From CAVOKN01 sp963696505 (GTDB lineage Bacteria > Pseudomonadota > Gammaproteobacteria > Burkholderiales > Rhodocyclaceae), in NCBI GenBank assembly GCA_963696505.1, contig CAVOKN010000011.1, positions 62,001 through 126,000 on the forward strand: a stretch of DNA of 64,000 nt, written 5' to 3'. The position numbers and the translations under genes are program-made. Below the pieces are notes generated by a model. It made no database searches, was not told the origin of the DNA, and worked only from the letters and a program-made list of their open reading frames with translations. This document shows positions 52,393-62,582 of the stretch, piece by piece (position 1 is the stretch's first letter; every line of letters begins with the position of its first letter).

Positions 52393-54747
52393 TCAGTGGG
52401 CGGTCAGTGGGCTCGGACCGGGACCGTGCCGGAATCCGGGTGCCGGGCTCGGCGACTCGCCCGACCCGTTCGCCGCCAGCCAGTCCTCCAGACCGCGGGA
52501 AGTCATGGGCGGTGCGATCAGGAATCCCTGGAGCTGGTCGCAGGCCTTTCCGCGCAGCAGGCTGGACTGCTCTTCGGTTTCGATCCCTTCGGCCAGCACC
52601 TTCAGGCCGATGGCATGGGCCAGCGCGACCACGGCGTCCACGATGGCGGCGGCCGAACTGTCCGTCGCCGCCCGGTGCACGAAGGACTGGTCGATCTTCA
52701 GCTTGTCGAAGGGGAAGCGGGTGAGGTAGCCGAGGCCGGAATAGCCCGCGCCGAAGTCGTCCAGCGCCAGTCCGAAGCCGAGTTCCTTGGCGCGCCGCAT
52801 CTTCGCCAGGACGCTGTCGGGCGGATCCACCATCATGGTTTCCGTCAGTTCCAGGTCGAGGCCGCCGGCGCTCGGTCCGGCCTCGGCGGCAAGGCGTTCG
52901 AGCAGTTCGGCGAACTCGTCCTGGCGGAACTGCAGCGGCGAGACGTTGATGGCGATCGGACCGGTGTGGACGCCGCGCCGGTTCCAGTCCTGACGCTGAC
53001 GCATCGCTTCGCGCAGCACCCACTCGCCGATTTCGACGATCAGCCGGGTTCCCTCCACGACCGGGATGAACGCGGCCGGCTCGACGATTCCCTGGCCGGA
53101 GCGCCGCCAGCGCAGCAGCGCCTCGACGCCGACGACGCTGCCGTTGCCGGCGTCGATCTGGGGCTGGTAGTAGAGGATGAACTCGCCGCCGCGCAGCGCC
53201 TGGCGCACCGCCTGGTTCAACTCCATGCGCTGCCGGGCGGCGCTGTTCATGTCGGGCGCGAAGAAGCGGAATGCGGCCCGGCCGTTCTCTTTGGCGCAGT
53301 ACATGGCCGTGTCGGCGTTGGACAGGAGCGTGTCGATCTCCACGCCGTCCTCCGGGAAGATGGCGATGCCGATGCTCGGCGTGAGCAAGAAATCGCGCCC
53401 GTCCGCCGCAAAGGGTTCGCCGAGACGGCGCATCAGCTTGTCGGCCACGAGCGCCGCCTCGCCGGCATCGTCGAGATCGGGGATCGCGGCCACGAACTCG
53501 TCACCGCCGAGCCGGCTTGCTATGTCCTCCTGCCGCAGCGCCTCCTTGATCCGGCGTCCCACCTCGGCGAGCACCGCGTCGCCGGTGTGATGGCCCATCG
53601 TGTCGTTGATCGTCTTGAAATGATCCAGATCGATGAACAGGACCGCGACGCGGGTGCCGCGCCGGCGAGCGCCGCCGATGGCCCGCCCCAGCATCTCCCG
53701 CAGAAGCGATCGATTCGGCAGGCCGGTGAGAGAGTCGTAATGGGCGAGTTCGCGAATCCGGCGCTCGGCGGTCACCCGCTCGGTGATGTTTTCGAAGGAG
53801 ACGACGGTCGTCCCGCGACTGCCGCGTCGGACGCCGGCCGCCATGCTCTGGAACTTCAGGGACAGCCAGGAAATCATGCCTTCGCGCAGACGCACGCCGA
53901 CAACGAAATCGTCTTGCCCCGGATCTGCGCCGGCGCCCTGTTCCAGCGGCCAGGACTTCACCGGCAACAGCGTGCCGTCTTCCGCGACGGGGTTTTCGAA
54001 CACCGTGTCCAGCCGGGAACCGATCAGGCGGCCCTGGGGCAGCCCGAGAATGCGCGAGGCGCTCGGATTGGCCGCCCGGATGCGAAACGCATCGTCGATC
54101 AGCAACACGCCCTCCATTAGGCCATCGACCAGGTTGCGCTGCTCGCGTTCGCGCTGCAGGATCTCGGCGTGGGCGCGGCTCAGGGCGCGCAGCGGAATCC
54201 GGCGCAGAGGGAAAAAGACGATGCCGCCGAACAGCGCGCTCAGGGCCAGGACCAGCAGTGTCTGTTCCAGCGCGTCGCGCAGCGACCCACCGACCGCCAG
54301 TGTTCCGGCAGGCTGGCCGAAATCGAAGAAGGGCGCCTCGACTGCCACGGAGGGCCAATCCAGCGGCGCCGGCAGGTCGAGCACCAGGCTGCCCTTGGTG
54401 TCCAGGATGCGCGTTGCGTGCCGCGTATCGCGAACGGAGGCCACACCCGCACTGATCCGCTCCTGGGCAAAGGGCCATGCCGAGGGATTGCGGCCGACGA
54501 AATCGGAAACCAGCGCCGCCTGGGTACGCGCCTCGCTGGCAAGCGTGCTGACCGCGCTGCGGTATTGCAGCGTCCAGAAGCCGAGGGGTACGCCCGCGAC
54601 GATCATCACGGCCACCACGCCGGCGACCGAGGTGACGATGCGACCGACCGTGGTGCGGTGCACCGCCGTCAGTCCCGGCGCGGGCTGGCCGGTCCCGGCC
54701 CTGCGCAGACGAATTCCAGAGATTGCGCTTCCATCGTTCCCCCCCAT
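52393..54747 (-). CDS. Membrane PAS-GGDEF-EAL cyclic-di-GMP signalling protein
   Basis: A 784-residue protein. The start at ATG 54747 is used, as upstream in-frame residues run through unrelated GC-rich sequence. Two TM segments (TSVAGVVAVMIVAGVPLGFW at about 40-60 and LLVLALSALFGGIVFFPL at about 165-185) bracket a periplasmic sensor domain. A PAS domain follows (NLVDGLMEGVLLIDDAFRIR), then GGDEF with an intact active site SRLGGDEFV (about 411) and EAL with VEALLRW (about 540) and DDFGAGYSGLGYL, AEGIETEEQ. Both cyclase and phosphodiesterase activities are possible; it abuts a PstS-like gene. Confidence 0.88.
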   Translation of the reverse strand: MGGNDGSAISGIRLRRAGTGQPAPGLTAVHRTTVGRIVTSVAGVVAVMIVAGVPLGFWTLQYRSAVSTLASEARTQAALVSDFVGRNPSAWPFAQERISAGVASVRDTRHATRILDTKGSLVLDLPAPLDWPSVAVEAPFFDFGQPAGTLAVGGSLRDALEQTLLVLALSALFGGIVFFPLRRIPLRALSRAHAEILQREREQRNLVDGLMEGVLLIDDAFRIRAANPSASRILGLPQGRLIGSRLDTVFENPVAEDGTLLPVKSWPLEQGAGADPGQDDFVVGVRLREGMISWLSLKFQSMAAGVRRGSRGTTVVSFENITERVTAERRIRELAHYDSLTGLPNRSLLREMLGRAIGGARRRGTRVAVLFIDLDHFKTINDTMGHHTGDAVLAEVGRRIKEALRQEDIASRLGGDEFVAAIPDLDDAGEAALVADKLMRRLGEPFAADGRDFLLTPSIGIAIFPEDGVEIDTLLSNADTAMYCAKENGRAAFRFFAPDMNSAARQRMELNQAVRQALRGGEFILYYQPQIDAGNGSVVGVEALLRWRRSGQGIVEPAAFIPVVEGTRLIVEIGEWVLREAMRQRQDWNRRGVHTGPIAINVSPLQFRQDEFAELLERLAAEAGPSAGGLDLELTETMMVDPPDSVLAKMRRAKELGFGLALDDFGAGYSGLGYLTRFPFDKLKIDQSFVHRAATDSSAAAIVDAVVALAHAIGLKVLAEGIETEEQSSLLRGKACDQLQGFLIAPPMTSRGLEDWLAANGSGESPSPAPGFRHGPGPSPLTAH

Positions 54748-54960
54748 GTTCCGATTTCGGCGTATGAGAATTGCCGCAACGCCGGCCCGGCACCGGCACT
54801 GCGGTCCGCCCTTATCGGCCGCACGGTGGCGGACTTTAGGGTTCCGCGGCGAAAATACTGGGCTCTTCGGCCGCGCGCAACGCGTCCGCGCGCCGCATGG
54901 CGAATTTGCGTTGTGGACATGGATTCGGCATGATCCGGCGGTCTCTTCCGGCCGCCGACC

Positions 54961-55944
54961 ATGAAGGAAGCCCGCTTCGTCGCCCTGCGTCAGTCCTCCT
55001 GGGAGGAATGGGATCGCCTGCTCGCCGCGGCGGGCAGGCGCAGGCGCGCCGCGGGTGCTGACTTTCCGCAGGGGCAGGAGAACCTGCCCCGCCACTATCG
55101 CGCGCTTTGCCGCGACCTCGCGCTGGCGGTTGACCGGCAGTATTCGAGCGTGCTGGTGGACGGCCTGCGCGACCGGGTGCTGACGGCCCACCAGGCGGTT
55201 TATGGCGCGCGCCGGGGCGGCGGGCGCGAGGCGCTGCGCTTCCTGCTGCACGGCCTGCCGGCGCTGGTGCGCCACGAATGGCGCTTCACGGTCGCGGCGG
55301 CGCTGCTCTTCTTCGCGCCGCTGCTGGCGCTGATCGGCATCCTCCAGCTTCATCCCGATGCGGTCTATCTGGTGCTGTCGCCCGAGTACGCGGGCCAGGC
55401 GGAGCAGATGTACGCGCCGGATGCGCAGCGCCTGGGCCGGCCGCGGGAGGCCGGCGACGACTGGATGATGTGGGGCTTCTACGTCTTCAACAACGTGCGC
55501 ATCGACCTGCAATGCTTTGCCGGCGGGATTGCCTTCGGCCTGGGCAGCGTCTTCTTCCTGGTTTACAACGGCATGATCGTCGGCGCGGTGGCGGGGCATC
55601 TGACCCAGCTCGGCTTCGTCGAAACCTTCTGGGGCTTCGTCGCCGGCCACAGCAGCTTCGAGCTGATCGGCGCGGTGCTGTCCGGCGCGGCGGGGCTCAA
55701 GATCGGCATGGCGCTGGTGGCGCCGGGCCGCCGCCCGCGCACGCAGGCGCTGCGCGAGGAGGGCCGCGTGGCGGTGCGGCTGCTGTTCGGCGCGGCGCTT
55801 CTCACCTTCCTGGCGGCCTTCGTCGAGGCCTTCTGGTCGCCGCTGCGCACCGTTCCGGTGGACCTCAAGTATGGCGTGGGCATCGCCCTGTGGGGCGTGC
55901 TGATCGGCTGGCTGCTGCTGGCAGGGCGGGGCCGTGCAGCTTGA
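54961..55944 (+). CDS. Stage II sporulation protein M (SpoIIM) family membrane protein
   Basis: A 327-residue membrane protein. It has a long cytoplasmic N-terminus, then hydrophobic segments such as FTVAAALLFFAPLLALIGIL, NNVRIDLQCFAGGIAFGLGS, VFFLVYNGMIVGAVAGHL, LLFGAALLTFLAAFVEAF and VGIALWGVLIGWLLLAGRG. The NNVRID/HSSFELIGAVLSGAAGL pattern fits the SpoIIM-like family found in non-sporulating bacteria. It begins the MoxR/DUF58 operon and overlaps the next gene by 11 bp. Function unknown. Confidence 0.82.
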   Translation: MKEARFVALRQSSWEEWDRLLAAAGRRRRAAGADFPQGQENLPRHYRALCRDLALAVDRQYSSVLVDGLRDRVLTAHQAVYGARRGGGREALRFLLHGLPALVRHEWRFTVAAALLFFAPLLALIGILQLHPDAVYLVLSPEYAGQAEQMYAPDAQRLGRPREAGDDWMMWGFYVFNNVRIDLQCFAGGIAFGLGSVFFLVYNGMIVGAVAGHLTQLGFVETFWGFVAGHSSFELIGAVLSGAAGLKIGMALVAPGRRPRTQALREEGRVAVRLLFGAALLTFLAAFVEAFWSPLRTVPVDLKYGVGIALWGVLIGWLLLAGRGRAA

Positions 55945-57418
55945 GCAGATCGCCGTCGCGCTGCGCCAGCGCAGCCCCTGGGAGGCCCTGGACCTCGGTT
56001 CGGCGATGCTGCGCGCATGGCGCGGGCCGGTGCTGCGCGCCTGGGGCGCCACCTACCTGCCGGTGGCGCTGCTGCTGTTCCTGGTGCTCAGCCCGGAGTG
56101 GGCGGCGGCCGCGCTGTGGTGGCTCAAGCCCGCCTTCGACCGGGTGCTGCTGTTCGTCTATGGGCGTGCGGCCTTCGGCGAGGCGCCGGGGGTGCGGGAG
56201 GTGTATCGCGAGCTGCCGCGGCTGCTCGGGGGCAGCGGCCTGCTGGCCGGGCTGACGGTGCGGCGCTTCGACACGGCGCGCTCCTTCTTCCTGCCGGTCG
56301 CGCAACTTGAGGGGCTGCGCGGCAGGGCTGCCCGCGCGCGCCGCCGGGTGCTCGGGGCGCGCACCCGGGGCTATGCTGTCTGGCTGACGCTGGTGCTGGC
56401 CAACGTCTCGGTGGTGCTGGGCTTTTCCCTCGTCCTGCTGGCGCAGTGGCTGAGCCCGGTGGACTCGGCCTCGCTGTTCGACTGGCAGCTCTGGCTGCAC
56501 GACGAGGCGGAGCCCTGGATGCTCGTCCTGCTCAATGCTGCCTTCATGGCGGCGGACACGCTGGTGGAGCCGCTCTACGTCGCCTGCGGCTTCGGTCTTT
56601 ACCTCAACCGGCGCACCGAGCTGGAGGGCTGGGACATCGAACTCGACTTCCGGCGCATGGCGGCCCGGCGGCGACCGCTGGCCGCCGCCGCACTGATGGC
56701 GGTGCTCATGGCGGCGGTGGCCGGGATGGATCCCGGGCCGGCAGCGGCGGCCGCGCCGGCGGCGGCCGCCACTCCCGCGCGGCAGGCGGTGGATGCGGTG
56801 CTGGCGGACCCGGTGTTCGGCCGCGAGGTGCCGGACAGCGAATGGCGCTATCGCGGCAACAACGCGAAACGGGACCGGGGCGAACGCCCGGCCTGGGTGG
56901 CGTGGCTGGAGCGTGCCGCCGAATGGATCGCTGCCTCGTTGCGGCTGCTGGTGGTTGGGTTGCTGGCAGTGGCGGCGGGAGTCGCGCTGTTCCTGCTCTA
57001 CCGCCACCGTGCGCTGCTCGCCGCGGCGCGCCGCCGCCGCGGGGCAGCGCCGCAGACCCTGTTCGGACTGGACCTGAGGCCCGACTCGCTGCCGGCGGAC
57101 ATCGCCGCCGCGGCCCGCGCCGAGCTGGCCGCGGGGCGCGGCGTCGCCGCGCTGAGTCTGCTGTACCGCGGCGCGCTGGTGGCGCTGATTCATCGCGAAG
57201 GGGTGGAATTTCGCTCCGGCGACACCGAAGCCGATTGCGAGGGCCGGGTACAGGGGCGCATAGCCGCTCCCGCCTTCGCCTTCTTCGGCGACCTGCTCGC
57301 CGCCTGGCGCGCCGCGGCCTACGGTCATTTCCCGCCGGAAGCGGCGCGGCTGGAGCGGCTGTGCCAGGGCTGGGAACGGCACTTCGGCGCGCGCGGCGTG
57401 GCGGAGGGCGCGTCGTGA
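55934..57418 (+). CDS. DUF4129-domain membrane protein
   Basis: A 494-residue protein from GTG 55934. N-terminal hydrophobic segments (VALLLFLVLSPEWAAAALWW, VWLTLVLANVSVVLGFSLVL) are followed by a Pro/Ala-rich region. Another TM segment lies around residues 338-356 (LLVVGLLAVAAGVALFLLY), then a C-terminal DUF4129-like cytoplasmic domain with AARAELAAGRGVAALSLLYR, FRSGDTEADCEGRV. It overlaps both neighbours (11 bp and 4 bp), indicating a coupled operon. The SpoIIM, DUF4350 and MoxR partners suggest a membrane complex of unknown purpose. Confidence 0.78.
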   Translation: MQLEQIAVALRQRSPWEALDLGSAMLRAWRGPVLRAWGATYLPVALLLFLVLSPEWAAAALWWLKPAFDRVLLFVYGRAAFGEAPGVREVYRELPRLLGGSGLLAGLTVRRFDTARSFFLPVAQLEGLRGRAARARRRVLGARTRGYAVWLTLVLANVSVVLGFSLVLLAQWLSPVDSASLFDWQLWLHDEAEPWMLVLLNAAFMAADTLVEPLYVACGFGLYLNRRTELEGWDIELDFRRMAARRRPLAAAALMAVLMAAVAGMDPGPAAAAAPAAAATPARQAVDAVLADPVFGREVPDSEWRYRGNNAKRDRGERPAWVAWLERAAEWIAASLRLLVVGLLAVAAGVALFLLYRHRALLAAARRRRGAAPQTLFGLDLRPDSLPADIAAAARAELAAGRGVAALSLLYRGALVALIHREGVEFRSGDTEADCEGRVQGRIAAPAFAFFGDLLAAWRAAAYGHFPPEAARLERLCQGWERHFGARGVAEGAS

Positions 57419-58590
57419 CGCGGCAGGCGGTGTGGATCGCCATCGCGCTCGCCGCCGCCGGTGTGCTGTCGGCGGTCTGGTTCCTGAACAATTTCGAGCA
57501 GGTGCCGGTGACGCGGCACGAAGCGGCTGCGCCCGAGGCGCGGCGCAATCCCTACCTTGCGCTGGAGCGCTTTCTCGTGCGCATGGGGCGCGAGCCGGCG
57601 CGCGCAGACAATGTCGGCGTGCTGGACGCGATGGGCGGGGCGGACGTGCTGATCCTCGACCGCAACCGCCGCCGCTCGCTCGATGGGCCGCGGGGAGAGC
57701 GGCTGCTGGCGTGGGTGGAGTCGGGGGGCTACCTGCTGGTGGCGGCGGAACAATCCGGGGTGGACGATCCGCTGCTGCAAGCCCTGGGCGTCGAATGGGC
57801 ACCCGCTGCCGTCGGCGAGTGCCGCCCCGACGATGCGCCGGCCATGCCGGAGTCGGGCGCCGAAGATGCGCTGGGCGAACCGCCCGCGATCACGGTGCAG
57901 GTTCCGGGCAGCGCGAAGGAGCTGGTGCTGGAAACCGGTTTCCTCGGCCTCAGGCCGACCGGGCCCGAACCCACGTGGCGCGTCGAGCGTGCCGGGCGGG
58001 GCGCGGCACTGCTGCACTTCGCGCGCAGCCGCGGCCAGGTCACGGTGGTGGCGGATCTGGCGCGACTGGCGGACAACCGGCGCATCGGCCGGCGCGACCA
58101 TGCGGAACTCGTCTGGACGCTGCTGCAGCACCATAGTCCGGAAGGCAGGGTGTGGCTGGCGAGCCGGCTGGAGGTGCCGACGCTGGGGCAGTGGCTGGCG
58201 CAATCGGCCTGGATGGTGCTGGCGTCGGCGGCGCTGCTGCTCGCCGCCTGGCTGGGGCGCATCGTTCCGCGTTTCGGCGGGCTGGCGCCCGAGCCGTTGG
58301 CCCAGCGGCGCAGCCTGCGCGAACATCTGACGGCGATGGGCCGCTTCGTCGCCGCTTCCGGGGGACTGACTTTCCTGCTGGAGGCGGTGCGCGCTGCATT
58401 TCAGGCGCGACTGGCGCTGCGCCATCCGGCGCTGGCGTCCTTGCCCGTCGCCGAAAAACGCAAGGCCCTGGCGCGCATCGCACGGCTGCCGCCCGAGGAC
58501 TTGCGCCATGCCCTCGAGACCACGCCCCGCGGCCGAAGCGGATTCCGCGACGCCATCGCCACCCTGCAAAAACTCGAACTGAGACTCTGA
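57415..58590 (+). CDS. DUF4350-domain membrane protein
   Basis: A 391-residue protein starting at GTG 57415 (GTGA overlap). N-terminal TM segment AIALAAAGVLSAVWFLNNFE, then the DUF4350-like soluble domain (NPYLALERFLVRMGREPAR, DVLILDRNRRRSLDGPRGER, LLAWVESGGYLLVAAEQSG), a second TM region (MVLASAALLLAAWLGRI), and a C-terminal helical part. The position next to the MoxR and DUF58 genes is typical. Function unknown. Confidence 0.8.
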   Translation: MTRQAVWIAIALAAAGVLSAVWFLNNFEQVPVTRHEAAAPEARRNPYLALERFLVRMGREPARADNVGVLDAMGGADVLILDRNRRRSLDGPRGERLLAWVESGGYLLVAAEQSGVDDPLLQALGVEWAPAAVGECRPDDAPAMPESGAEDALGEPPAITVQVPGSAKELVLETGFLGLRPTGPEPTWRVERAGRGAALLHFARSRGQVTVVADLARLADNRRIGRRDHAELVWTLLQHHSPEGRVWLASRLEVPTLGQWLAQSAWMVLASAALLLAAWLGRIVPRFGGLAPEPLAQRRSLREHLTAMGRFVAASGGLTFLLEAVRAAFQARLALRHPALASLPVAEKRKALARIARLPPEDLRHALETTPRGRSGFRDAIATLQKLELRL

Positions 58591-58594
58591 GCCC

Positions 58595-59569
<975 letters not shown>

Positions 59570-59620
59570 TCGTCCCGCGATCTTGGCACTCGCCGCCCTC
59601 CAGGCACTGACTTTCGCGCG

Positions 59621-60931
59621 ATGCTGATCCCTCACCGCAACCTGCTGATCGTGCTTGCGCTGTGGCTGGCCCTGGCGCTGGCCGCGGCCTTCGTTCCGGC
59701 GGCCCTCGTGGCGTGGCAGGCGGCCGGGCTGCTGCTCCTTGCGCTTGTCATCGGCGACGCTCTGGCGCTGCGCTGGAGCGGCAATCCCTTGCGGGTCACG
59801 CGGGAGCCCCATGCCGCGCTGCCGGTGGGCGGATGGCATACGGTCCGGCTGCGCCTGGAAAGCCCGGCACGGCCGGCCAGCGGCTGGATTTACGATCGCC
59901 ACCCGCCGTCCCTTCACGCGGAAGGCTTGCCGCTGGCATTCCGCGTGGACGCCGGCCAGGGCGCGCAACTGAGCTACCGCCTGCACCTGTTGCAGCGCGG
60001 CCGCCACCAGTTCGGGTCGGTGGAACTGCGGCTCGCCTCGCCGCTGCGGCTGTGGCTGGCGCGCCATTTCGCCGGCGAGCCGCAGTCCGTGCGGGTCTAC
60101 CCCGATTTCGCCAAGGTCACGCAGTACGCGCTGCTCGCCACCGGCCACCGGCTCGGGCAGATCGGCCTGCTGCAGCGCCGGCGCCGCGGCCAGGGGCTTG
60201 AGTTCCACCAGTTGCGGGATTACCGCCAGGACGACTCGCCGCGCCAGATCGACTGGAAGGCGACGGCGCGTCACCGGCGGCTGATTTCCCGCGACTACCA
60301 GGACGAACGCGACCAGCAGATCGTCTTTCTGCTCGATTGCGGCATGCGCATGCGCTCGCAGGACGGCGAGCTGTCCCACTTCGACCACACCCTCAACGCG
60401 GTGCTGCTGCTCGCCTACGTCGCGCTGCGCCAGGGCGACGGCGTCGGTGTGGCCACCTTCGCCCAGGACACGCCGCGCTTTCTGCCGCCGCGCAAGTCGC
60501 TGGCGGCGCTGGGGGCGGTGCTCGACACGCTCTACGATGTCCAGCCCTCGCTGCGGCCGCCCGACTACGCCGACGCGGGCGAGCGCCTTGCCCGGCGCCT
60601 GGCGCGGCGCTCGCTGGTGGTGGTGCTGACCAGCGTGTTCGAGGAGGACCACGAAATGCTGCGCGGTGCCCTCAAGTTTCTGCGCCAGCGACACGTCGTT
60701 ACGCTGGCCAGCCTGCGGGAGTCGGTGTTCGATGTGTTGCGCCAGCGGCCGGTGCGGGAGTACGAGGAGGCGCTGAGCTATGCCGCGGCCGTGGAGTACC
60801 GGCGCAGCCGCGAGCGGCAACTGGCGGCGCTGCGCCAGGGCGGCGTCGGCGTGCTGGACGTGGCGCCGGCGCAGTTGCCGATGGCGCTGGTGAATCACTA
60901 CTGGCAGTTGAAGCGGGCCGGGATCTTGTAG
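59621..60931 (+). CDS. DUF58 family protein (MoxR partner)
   Basis: A 436-residue protein with two N-terminal TM segments (LIVLALWLALALAAAFVPAA, LVAWQAAGLLLLALVIGDAL), then a beta-rich domain and the DUF58 motif GLEFHQLRDYRQDDSPRQID (with WKATARHRRL after it). The C-terminal half resembles a von Willebrand A domain (VFLLDCGMRMRSQDGELSHF). It starts 51 bp after moxR; a CTGACTTTC copy lies just before the ATG. It likely works with the MoxR ATPase. Confidence 0.9.
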   Translation: MLIPHRNLLIVLALWLALALAAAFVPAALVAWQAAGLLLLALVIGDALALRWSGNPLRVTREPHAALPVGGWHTVRLRLESPARPASGWIYDRHPPSLHAEGLPLAFRVDAGQGAQLSYRLHLLQRGRHQFGSVELRLASPLRLWLARHFAGEPQSVRVYPDFAKVTQYALLATGHRLGQIGLLQRRRRGQGLEFHQLRDYRQDDSPRQIDWKATARHRRLISRDYQDERDQQIVFLLDCGMRMRSQDGELSHFDHTLNAVLLLAYVALRQGDGVGVATFAQDTPRFLPPRKSLAALGAVLDTLYDVQPSLRPPDYADAGERLARRLARRSLVVVLTSVFEEDHEMLRGALKFLRQRHVVTLASLRESVFDVLRQRPVREYEEALSYAAAVEYRRSRERQLAALRQGGVGVLDVAPAQLPMALVNHYWQLKRAGIL

Positions 60932-60956
60932 TTCTTTCGACGAAAGGGAGCGAACA

Positions 60957-61748
60957 ATGACACAGGGAAGCAATGCCAACCCGTTCCAGGCGCCTGCGGC
61001 GCGGGTGGCCGATGCGGCGGCGGAGTCGGGGGATCTGATCGAGAACGGCCAGCGCGTTCCGGCGGGCAACGGCGTGGCCTGGATCGGCCGCGGCTGGGAA
61101 CTGTTCCGCATGGCGCCAGGGATGTGGATCGGCATCAGCGTCGCGTTCATGGTGATCGTGGTGGTGCTGAGCTTGGTGCCCCTGCTCAACCTGCTCACCT
61201 CACTCGTCATGCCGATCTTCGCCGGCGGACTGATGCTCGGCTGCCGTGCGCTCGAAGACGGCGATCCGCTGGAGTTCTCCCACCTCTTCGCCGGCTTCAA
61301 GGTGAATACCGGCAACCTGGTTCTGGTGGGGGTGCTCTATCTGGTGGGTATCGTGCTCATCGTCATGCTGATGGGGTTGGTTGCCGCCGTCACCATGGGC
61401 GGGGCGGCCGCCCTGTCGGGACTGGAAGGAGATGAAATGGGGGCGGCGATGATGCTGCCGATGCTGCTCCTCATGCTGCTGGCGATGGCCCTGTCCATGC
61501 CGCTGATCATGGCCTTCTGGTTCGCCCCGGCACTGGTGGTGCTGCATGACGTTCCGGCCTTCCCGGCGATGCGCATGAGCTTCATGGCCTGCCTGAAGAA
61601 CTTCCTGCCTTTCCTGCTCTACGGCATCGTGCTGGTGGTGCTGGCGGTGATCGCCACGCTGCCGCTGTTGCTCGGCTGGCTGGTGCTGTCGCCGGTGATG
61701 TGGGCGTCAATGTACGCCAGCTATCGCGACATGTTCGTGCAGGAGTAG
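60957..61748 (+). CDS. BPSS1780-like membrane protein
   Basis: A 263-residue integral membrane protein of the BPSS1780 type, with AAGGGAG before ATG 60957. Typical features are the N-terminal GRGWELFRMAPGMWIGISVA, the pattern GGLMLGCRALEDGDPLEFSH, then LFAGFKVNTGNLVLVGVLYL and the C-terminal VLSPVMWASMYASYRDMF. About six TM segments. The function is unknown. It lies in the MoxR operon, before the RDD gene. Confidence 0.75.
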   Translation: MTQGSNANPFQAPAARVADAAAESGDLIENGQRVPAGNGVAWIGRGWELFRMAPGMWIGISVAFMVIVVVLSLVPLLNLLTSLVMPIFAGGLMLGCRALEDGDPLEFSHLFAGFKVNTGNLVLVGVLYLVGIVLIVMLMGLVAAVTMGGAAALSGLEGDEMGAAMMLPMLLLMLLAMALSMPLIMAFWFAPALVVLHDVPAFPAMRMSFMACLKNFLPFLLYGIVLVVLAVIATLPLLLGWLVLSPVMWASMYASYRDMFVQE

Positions 61749-61804
61749 GGACGCTCGGGTGCGTGCGCCGGAAAGTCAGTCTGTGGAGCGCGCCTCGCCC
61801 CTCG

Positions 61805-61870
61805 CCCCCAACCCCTCTCCCGCGGGGGGAGAGGGGAGCTTCGTGCGGGAATCGGCTTTGCCGATTCCCG
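61805..61870 (+). repeat. REP-like repeat and hairpin at the start of the RDD gene
   Basis: CCCCCAACCCCTCTCCCGC followed by GGGGGGAGAGGGGAG matches the family after lolD. Directly downstream, GGGAATCGGC (61848-61857) pairs with GCCGATTCCC (61861-61870), a perfect 10-bp stem. The repeat lies where a start and ribosome binding site for the RDD gene would be. Confidence 0.65.
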
Positions 61871-62559
61871 GAAAGTGTATTGACACCCTGCTGCTGGTTG
61901 CCACGCCTGAGGGCTGCGAGATTCCCCTGCGGCTGGCCGGCCCGCTGTGCCGCGCCCGCGCCTGGCTGCTGGATGCGCTGATCCGCTTCCTGATCGTCAG
62001 CCTGGTGGTGCAGGGCCTCGCCTTCCTCGGCGGGCTTGGCGCCGGGCTGATGCTGGTGTCCCTGTTCGCGGTCGAGTGGCTCTACCCGATCCTGTTCGAG
62101 GTCTATGGCGGCGGCGCGACGCCGGGCAAGCGCATGAGCGGGCTGGTGGTGCTCCACGACGACGGCACGCCGGTGGGCTGGAGCGCCTCGGTGGTGCGCA
62201 ATACCGTGCGCTTCGTCGATTTTCTTCCGTTCTTCTATGCTGTCGGCTTCGTCGCGATGCTGTTCGACGCCGGTCACCGGCGCCTGGGGGACATGGCGGC
62301 GGGAACGGTGGTGGCCTACATCCGGCCCGTCCGGCCGTCCGCAGCGGTGGCCTCGGTTGTCGGCGAGGCGCCGGCCGTGAGCCTCGACAGCGCGGAGCAG
62401 CGTGCGATCATCGAGTACGCCCGGCGCGCCGACCGCCTCACGCCGGAGCGGGCCGAGGAACTGGCCCTGCTCGCCGGACCACTCACCGCCGGGCTGGGCG
62501 GCGCCGCCGCGCGCAAGCGCCTGCTGCGCTACGGCGCCTTCCTTCTGGGGCGCGAATGA
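61843..62559 (+). CDS. RDD-family membrane protein
   Basis: A 238-residue RDD-domain protein. The first hydrophobic region is ARAWLLDALIRFLIVSLVV, with the RDD-type Asp, then LEVYGGGATPGKRMSGLVVL-like sequence (FEVYGGGATPGKRMSG) and RFVDFLPFFYAVGFVAMLFD, AGHRRLGDMAAGTVVAYI. GTG 61843 has GAGAGGGGAG ahead, supplied by the repeat; in-frame alternatives are 61759 and TTG 61858. In homologues I would expect a start near IDTLLLVATPEG, so the real start is uncertain. It ends the operon. Confidence 0.82.
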   Translation: MRESALPIPGKCIDTLLLVATPEGCEIPLRLAGPLCRARAWLLDALIRFLIVSLVVQGLAFLGGLGAGLMLVSLFAVEWLYPILFEVYGGGATPGKRMSGLVVLHDDGTPVGWSASVVRNTVRFVDFLPFFYAVGFVAMLFDAGHRRLGDMAAGTVVAYIRPVRPSAAVASVVGEAPAVSLDSAEQRAIIEYARRADRLTPERAEELALLAGPLTAGLGGAAARKRLLRYGAFLLGRE

Positions 62560-62582
62560 CGCCGCGCGCCAGCGGCTGACGT

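Noticed and set aside
54748..56052. In-frame N-terminal extension of the GGDEF/EAL ORF
   Set aside because: It runs antisense through the SpoIIM gene and lacks domain signal; the real start is ATG 54747.
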